DNA of 34,973 nt from Candidatus Rokuibacteriota bacterium (lineage in GTDB: Bacteria > Methylomirabilota > Methylomirabilia > Rokubacteriales > CSP1-6), in the NCBI GenBank assembly GCA_003221455.1, contig QHRX01000153.1:2413-37385 (forward strand), in the 5' to 3' direction. The translations under genes and the position numbers were made by a program. The notes below the pieces were generated by a model, which saw only the letters and a list, made by a program, of their open reading frames with translations, was not told the origin of the DNA and did no database searches. The first letter of the stretch is position 1, and each line of letters opens with the position of its first letter. Of the stretch, positions 31,092 through 34,973 are shown in pieces.

Positions 31092-31357
31092 CACGGCCTC
31101 CGGAGCGCGGCCGAGGGGTCGGCCGGCGTGACGGGACACTCCACGGGCTCGACCCCGAGCGGCGCCCGGGCGTCCTGGACGGCGTTGGCCATAGGCTCGG
31201 GTCTCTCCGTTCCTGACGTCCGGGGAATGGTAGCAGATCACGGGCGCCCGCCGAGCGCGGGATCCCCGGGCCCCCGCCGTGCCGCCATCCCCGGACGGAC
31301 CGCCGATGATGTATCCTCGTGCCGCTCGCGTACTCGAGCGACCTGAGGGAGGAGAGC

Positions 31358-31681
31358 ATGATCTACGAGTATCGCGCCTACTACGTGATGCCGGGCCGGA
31401 TGCCTGACCTCCAGCGCCGCTTCGCCGACGTGACGATGAAGATGTTCAAGAAGCACGGCATCAGCGTCGTCGGGTTCTGGGAGACGGTGATCGGCGAGTC
31501 CAACGAGCTGGTCTATATCTGTGCGTACGACGACCTCGCGCACCGGGAGCGCGCGTGGAAGAGCTTCCTCGCGGATCCCGAGTGGCTGGCCGCGCGCAAG
31601 ACGACCGAGGCCAACGGCCCGCTGGTCGAGCGGGTCGTGAACAAGATCTGGCGGCCGACCCCGTTCTCGCCGCTCCAGTAG
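31358..31681 (+). CDS. NIPSNAP family protein
   Basis: This 107-residue dimeric alpha/beta-barrel (ferredoxin-like) protein has the NIPSNAP pattern: MIYEYRAYYVMPGRMPDLQR at the start, then KHGISVVGFWETVIG, ELVYICAYDDLAHRERAWKS and FLADPEWLAARK. The family is common beside catabolic genes and has no firm biochemical role. ATG 31358 follows GAGGGAGGAG closely and begins the domain; in-frame codons upstream are not conserved. A hairpin CGCTCG-n6-CGAGCG (31323-31340) lies in the leader. The gene is divergent from the dehydrogenase at 31091 and 37 nt upstream of the amidase-associated reading frame, so it may be cotranscribed with the amidase. Confidence 0.83.
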   Translation: MIYEYRAYYVMPGRMPDLQRRFADVTMKMFKKHGISVVGFWETVIGESNELVYICAYDDLAHRERAWKSFLADPEWLAARKTTEANGPLVERVVNKIWRPTPFSPLQ

Positions 31682-31718
31682 GCGCGGTGCGCGCCCGGGG
31701 GTGGGGCCGGGGGCGGCG

Positions 31719-31859
31719 ATGACCGACGGGGAGGGCGCGCTCCGCGCGGTGCTCGCGGGCGCCGCCGCCGGGATCGAGCGCGCCGCCGCCGACCTCGCCC
31801 TCGCCGAGGAGCCGTCTCGGCTCGTGGCCGCGCTCGAGGCCGAACCTGAGCGGGGGTGA
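31719..31859 (+). CDS. Small 46-codon frame before the amidase (separate peptide or amidase N-terminus)
   Basis: ATG 31719 opens an Ala/Glu/Leu-rich frame (VLAGAAAGIERAAADLALAE, SRLVAALEAEPERG) that stops at TGA 31857-31859, within a few codons of the amidase domain start but one frame off. Small helical proteins or GatC/AtzG-like partners often precede amidases, so a real small subunit is possible. Removing one G from the GGGGG run at 31852-31856 would instead fuse this frame directly to DWTLAALASAV of the amidase. I cannot choose between small subunit, frameshifted N-terminus and chance. Confidence 0.35.
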   Translation: MTDGEGALRAVLAGAAAGIERAAADLALAEEPSRLVAALEAEPERG

Positions 31860-33279
31860 CTGGACGCTCGCGGCGCTCGCGTCCGCCGTCCGGGCGCGGC
31901 GCGTCTCGCCGGTCGAGATCGTCCGGGAGTCCCTCAGGCGGATCGAGCGCCTCGACCGGGCCCTCCGGGCCTTCATCACTGTCGACGCCGATGGCGCGCT
32001 CGCGGCGGCCGCGGCCCTCGAGCGGGAGCTCGCCGCCGGGCGCCCCGGCGGCCCGCTCGCGGGCGTGCCGATGGCGTGGAAGGACCTCTGCCACGTGCCG
32101 GGGCTCCCGACCTCGTGCGGCACCAAGACCCGCGAGTACTTTGTCGACGTGCGCGAGTGCGAGGCGGTCCGCCGGCTCCGGCAGGCGGGCGCGGTCGGCC
32201 TCGGCAAGCTCAACATGACGGAGCTGGCGCTCGGCCCGTTCGGCGACAACCCGCACCACGGCGACGCCCAGAACCCGTGGCGCACCGGGTGCGCCGCCGG
32301 CGGATCCTCGAGCGGCGGCGGCGTGGCGGTCGCGGCCGGCCTCGTCCTGGGCGCGGTCGGCTCCGACACCGGCGGCTCGATCCGGCTGCCGGCGGCCTGT
32401 TGCGGCATCGTCGGGCTCAAGCCGACCTACGGGCGCGTGAGCCGGGCGGGGGCGATGCCGCTGTCCTGGTCGCTCGACCACCTCGGGCCGATGGCGCGGA
32501 CGGTGGCCGACGCGGCGCTGATGCTGGGCGCCATGGCGGGCCACGATCCAGCCGACGCCACCTCGAGCCGCCGCCCCGTGCCCGACTACGCGGGGGCGCT
32601 CGCCCGCGGAGTGGCCGGACTCCGCCTGGGCCTGCCCGAGAACTACTACTTCGACGGCGTGAGCCCCGAGGTCGCCGCGGCCGTCCGCGAGGCGGCGAGC
32701 GTGATCGCCCGCCTCGGCGCCGTGGTGACGGAAATCCGGCTGCCAGACCCGCAGCCGCTGACGGACGTCGCGAGCCTCATCACCTGGTGCGAGAGCTCGG
32801 CCGTCCACGCCCGGATCGTCCGGGAGCGCCCCCACGAGCTCGGGTCGGTGGTCAGGGCGCGGCTCGAGCCGGGCTTTCACGTGTCGGCCTACGACTATCT
32901 CCAGGCGGCGCGGATCCGCGCCCGCCTCACCCGCGAGTTCGTCCGGGAGGTCTTCGCCGAGGTCGACGGGCTGCTGACTCCCGTGATCCCCGAGCCCGCG
33001 CCCGCGCTCGACCAAGTGACGGCGGGCGCCCCGGGTGAGGTCGTCTTGCGGATGGCGCGCTTCGCCCGGCTCACGCGTCCGCTGAACGGCCTCGGCCTGC
33101 CGGCCTTGTCGGTGCCGTGCGGCTTCACGGCATCGGGCCTGCCCCAGGCGCTCCAGATCGTGGGCCGCCCCTTCGACGAGGCGACCGTGCTCCGGGTCGG
33201 CCACGCCTACGAGCAGGCGGCCGGCTTCTGGGCGCGCCGCCCGCCCGCCGCCCCGTCGCCTGACGTCAGGGCACGATGA
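31846..33279 (+). CDS. Amidase signature family protein (start unresolved)
   Basis: This hydrolase of about 477 residues has the amidase Ser-Ser-Lys triad. Counted from the CTG at 31846, the catalytic Lys is residue 79 (PMAWKD), the cis-Ser lies in GGSSSGGGVAVAAG (about 156), and the nucleophile is Ser178 in SDTGGSIRLPAACCG. These spacings match GatA-type amidases. The domain clearly begins at DWTLAALASAVRARRVSPVE (31858 on), yet no ATG, GTG or TTG exists in frame between the preceding stop (31720) and GTG 32065. Starting at 32065 would delete ~70 conserved residues. So it uses CTG, or the 46-codon frame upstream is its N-terminus and a frameshift intervenes. It overlaps the convergent kinase gene by 14 nt. 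Confidence 0.8.
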   Translation: MSGGDWTLAALASAVRARRVSPVEIVRESLRRIERLDRALRAFITVDADGALAAAAALERELAAGRPGGPLAGVPMAWKDLCHVPGLPTSCGTKTREYFVDVRECEAVRRLRQAGAVGLGKLNMTELALGPFGDNPHHGDAQNPWRTGCAAGGSSSGGGVAVAAGLVLGAVGSDTGGSIRLPAACCGIVGLKPTYGRVSRAGAMPLSWSLDHLGPMARTVADAALMLGAMAGHDPADATSSRRPVPDYAGALARGVAGLRLGLPENYYFDGVSPEVAAAVREAASVIARLGAVVTEIRLPDPQPLTDVASLITWCESSAVHARIVRERPHELGSVVRARLEPGFHVSAYDYLQAARIRARLTREFVREVFAEVDGLLTPVIPEPAPALDQVTAGAPGEVVLRMARFARLTRPLNGLGLPALSVPCGFTASGLPQALQIVGRPFDEATVLRVGHAYEQAAGFWARRPPAAPSPDVRAR

Positions 33280-34156
33280 CGGCGAGCGCGGCTGCCAGGA
33301 CCTCGATCTCGACCGGCGTGAAGCCGGCCGGGTCGCCGTCGAGCTGGACCGGTACCAGCGGCCCGCCGACGATCCGGAGGTGGCGGGCGCGGCCGTGGCG
33401 GACGTCCGACCGTCCGAGATGCGCGGAGCGCAGTACCGCCAGCGAGTAGCGCGCCAACGCCAGGCGGCCCGGCCGCTCGAGGACGATCCAGTCGAGCAGG
33501 CCGTCGTCCGGCCGGGCGTCTGCCGCCACTGGGAGGGCGCAGGCGTAGGAAGGGAGGTTGAACACGAGGCAGTGGGCGCCGCGCGCCCGGACGCCGTCGG
33601 CCCGGACCTCGACCGGACCCGGGGGCAGGCGCCGGAGCGCCCCGAGGATCGGCAGGAGGTACCGCCACCGGCTGACCGGGCGGAAGGACCCGGGCCCGCG
33701 GCGCCGGCGCGCGACGCGATGGGCGACCTCCGCATCGAACCCGATCCCGACCATCAGGCTGAAGAGCCGCCGGCCGGCCCGCCCGAGGTCGATCCGCCGG
33801 GTGCGCCCGGTCAGGATCGCGGCGGCCAGCGTCTCCGGGTCGTCGGGGGAGCCGAGCGCCCGCGCGAACAGGTTCTCGTTCCCCGCGGGCAGAACCGCGA
33901 GCGGCAGGCCGGGCGGCATCTCGTTGATCACGTCGGCGACCGTGCCGTCGCCCCCTACCGCCACCGCGCACCGCCAGGATCGGCCGAGGTCGGGGTCGGC
34001 GAGCGCCCTGCGGCGCTCGCTCCTCTCCCAGAAGACGTGGGGCAGGAGCCCCCGGCGCGCGAGCGCCGCCGCCAGCGCCTCCGCGGGCCGGCGGTGGGAC
34101 TCGGCCCCCCCGTAGGGGTTGGCGGCGATCGCAATCCGGCGCCGGCCACCGCCCAC
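33266..34156 (-). CDS. Diacylglycerol kinase catalytic-domain (lipid kinase) protein
   Basis: This protein of about 296 residues has the DAGK/YegS fold. The start IAIAANPYGGAESHRRPAEA is followed by the nucleotide motif AVAVGGDGTVADVINEMP and by LPAGNENLFARALG, then a C-terminal beta domain with SLMVGIGFDAEVAHRVARR and LDGDPAG. Such enzymes phosphorylate diacylglycerol or related lipids at the inner membrane. The usual GTGND after the GGDGT block is GNENLFA here, a common variant. GTG 34156 is the best-placed start; an ATG at 34285 would add 43 Arg/Pro/Ala-rich residues without similarity. No clear ribosome site supports either. It is convergent with and overlaps the amidase by 14 nt. Confidence 0.83.
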   Translation of the reverse strand: MGGGRRRIAIAANPYGGAESHRRPAEALAAALARRGLLPHVFWERSERRRALADPDLGRSWRCAVAVGGDGTVADVINEMPPGLPLAVLPAGNENLFARALGSPDDPETLAAAILTGRTRRIDLGRAGRRLFSLMVGIGFDAEVAHRVARRRRGPGSFRPVSRWRYLLPILGALRRLPPGPVEVRADGVRARGAHCLVFNLPSYACALPVAADARPDDGLLDWIVLERPGRLALARYSLAVLRSAHLGRSDVRHGRARHLRIVGGPLVPVQLDGDPAGFTPVEIEVLAAALAVIVP

Positions 34157-34315
34157 GGGCGCCGTTATGCCGGCGCCGCGCGCGCGGAAGGGCCGCCGCC
34201 CGGCGGCCCCGGCCGAGCTTGACCGCGCGCGGGGGGCCGGACTACGATCGCGATGTCGTGGCTCTCCGTCTCCACCGACCCGCATGAGCTGCTGCTTCGC
34301 GCGGGAGGTGCGAGG

Positions 34316-34610
34316 GTAAACATCGCCCGGACTAAAGTCCGGGGCTTTCGAGAGAAAGGAGCCCGGCCTTGAATCCAGGAGCCTGGCCTTGCGGTTCCAG
34401 GTTGACGGTTCGTCGGCCCGCCTGGCTGCGCGGTAGCCTCCCCGTCCAGCACCACCGTCGTTTCGACGGCTGTCCGAGCGGGCCCACGGCTTGGTTATCG
34501 CCAGGGCCGCTCGCGGAGCGCCTGCTCAGCTCCAACCGGGGACAGCCTACCACAGAGATCGGCGCTCCTCCACGCCCTGAAGGGCCGGGTTTCCGCGCGG
34601 GGAGACTGCT
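34316..34610 (+). ncRNA. Structured RNA candidate, HEARO/omega-RNA-like, without nuclease gene
   Basis: This ~295-nt non-coding stretch is densely paired. CCCGGACT-AA-AGTCCGGG (34326-34343) is followed by CTTTC-GAGA-GAAAG (34345-34358, GNRA loop on this strand), AGCCTGG/CCAGGTT (34380-34403), GACG-GTT-CGTC (34404-34414), CCGTCG-TTT-CGACGG (34455-34469), and GAGCGG-G-CCC with GGGCCGCTC (34476-34512). GGCTGTCC (34468-34475) pairs with GGACAGCC (34540-34547), and GGAGCGCC (34515-34522) with GGCGCTCC (34561-34568); these two helices interleave as a pseudoknot. GCCCT-GA-AGGGC (34574-34585) lies near the 3' end. It stops at ATGA (34611-34614). HEARO/omega-RNAs of IscB/IsrB are ~300 nt, pseudoknotted, and reported next to ATGA/GTGA. 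The plus strand is favoured by the GNRA loop; the reverse complement also resembles an IS605 right end. Confidence 0.5.
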
Positions 34611-34973
34611 ATGAAGCTCCGAGACATCCTCCGGGTCAAGGGACACCACGTCTACACCGTGCGCCCCGACCAGACCGTGCAGGACGCGGTGCAGATCCTG
34701 ATGCAGCACCGCGTCGGGGCCCTCCTCGTGGAGGACGCCGAGCGGCGCGCGGTGGGGATCATCACCGAGCGGGACGTGCTGCGCGAGTGCGTCGACCGCG
34801 CCGCGGAGCTCGGGCGCGTCCCGGTCCGCGAGGCGATGACGCGGGACCTGATCATCGGCGTGCCCGACGACGAGATCGGCTACACGATGGGGATCATGAC
34901 GCAGAACCGGATCCGGCACCTGCCGGTCATGGACGGCGACCACGTGGCGGGGATGATCTCCATCGGCGACGTG
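34611..34973 (+). CDS. CBS-domain protein (partial, first 121 residues)
   Basis: The frame opens at ATG 34611 and is cut by the right edge. Two CBS motifs form a Bateman module: VYTVRPDQTVQDAVQILMQH (14-33) with VGALLVEDAERRAVGIITER (35-54), and a second unit beginning REAMTRDLIIGVPDDEIGY and reaching NRIRHLPVMDGDHVAGMISI. Stand-alone CBS pairs bind adenine nucleotides such as AMP, ATP or SAM and regulate a partner enzyme or channel. GGGGAG (34599-34604) lies 6 nt before the ATG. The leader is the structured RNA candidate, so any effect of that RNA on this gene is worth considering. The partner and C-terminus are outside the window. Confidence 0.87.
   Translation, partial: MKLRDILRVKGHHVYTVRPDQTVQDAVQILMQHRVGALLVEDAERRAVGIITERDVLRECVDRAAELGRVPVREAMTRDLIIGVPDDEIGYTMGIMTQNRIRHLPVMDGDHVAGMISIGDV

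Noticed and set aside
34332-34943. Minus-strand frame across the RNA candidate and CBS gene, considered as a TnpB remnant
   Set aside because: It lacks RuvC or zinc-finger motifs, and most of it is the complement of a well-conserved CBS gene. Only its last part overlaps the structured RNA.
1-34973. CRISPR arrays, rRNA or tRNA genes, prophage or integrase genes
   Set aside because: No regularly spaced direct repeats, no rRNA-like stretches and no recombinase motifs were found on reading through the window.

Overview
This is a very GC-rich, densely coded chromosomal fragment. By eye most of it is about 70% GC, third positions are almost all G or C, and many starts are GTG. The gene types are an outer-membrane lipoprotein Pal, a Sco copper chaperone, Tat- and Sec-exported solute-binding proteins, an F420-type luciferase-like oxidoreductase, a CaiB-type CoA-transferase, a nitronate monooxygenase, an amidase and a B12-radical SAM protein. 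They suggest a heterotrophic soil Gram-negative of the Candidatus Rokubacteria/Methylomirabilota kind. That assignment is inference; no rRNA or tRNA was seen to anchor it.

Layout. (1) 1-680: a divergent DoxX (partial)/HxlR regulator pair with nested operator-like dyads, visibly lower in GC than the rest. (2) 0.96-10.5 kb: mostly single metabolic genes (class III aminotransferase, Pal, a frameshifted outer-membrane barrel pseudogene, CoA-transferase, enoyl-CoA hydratase, beta-hydroxyacid dehydrogenase, B12-radical SAM, MarC, DUF169). (3) 14.1-10.5 kb, minus strand: a compact run of 1-Cys peroxiredoxin, a methanethiol oxidase (MtoX/SBP56), a Sco copper chaperone and a split YeeE/YedE-type sulfur transporter, behind a recognisable promoter with an embedded dyad. 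MtoX chemistry yields formaldehyde, H2S and H2O2, so the neighbours read as copper maturation, peroxide removal and sulfur handling. (4) 14.2-23.6 kb: RidA, NUDT19-like NUDIX, a deacetylase with a fresh 93-bp internal tandem duplication coupled to a zinc alcohol dehydrogenase, an orphan Tat-exported binding protein, a four-gene operon joined by three consecutive 4-nt overlaps (GNAT, nitronate monooxygenase, TPR lipoprotein, F420-type oxidoreductase), and a DksA/TraR zinc-finger protein. (5) 31.1-23.9 kb, minus strand: a carbohydrate-acid uptake and catabolism cluster (D-2-hydroxyacid dehydrogenase, HpcH/HpaI aldolase, D-apionate-lactonase-like protein, binding protein, two permeases) with no ATPase gene. 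(6) 31.3-35.0 kb: NIPSNAP protein, an amidase whose start is obscured by a possible frameshift, a diacylglycerol-kinase-like lipid kinase, and a CBS-domain protein cut by the right edge.

The most unusual element is the roughly 295-nt non-coding stretch at 34316-34610. It has several strong hairpins and two interleaved 8-bp helices that form a predicted pseudoknot, and it ends exactly at an ATGA sequence that is also the start of the CBS gene. Its size, end hairpins and pseudoknot resemble the HEARO/omega-RNA of IscB/IsrB (IS200/IS605-related) elements, yet no IscB, IsrB or TnpB is encoded beside it. It is a candidate stand-alone omega-RNA or a novel structured leader. A covariance-model search would settle this.
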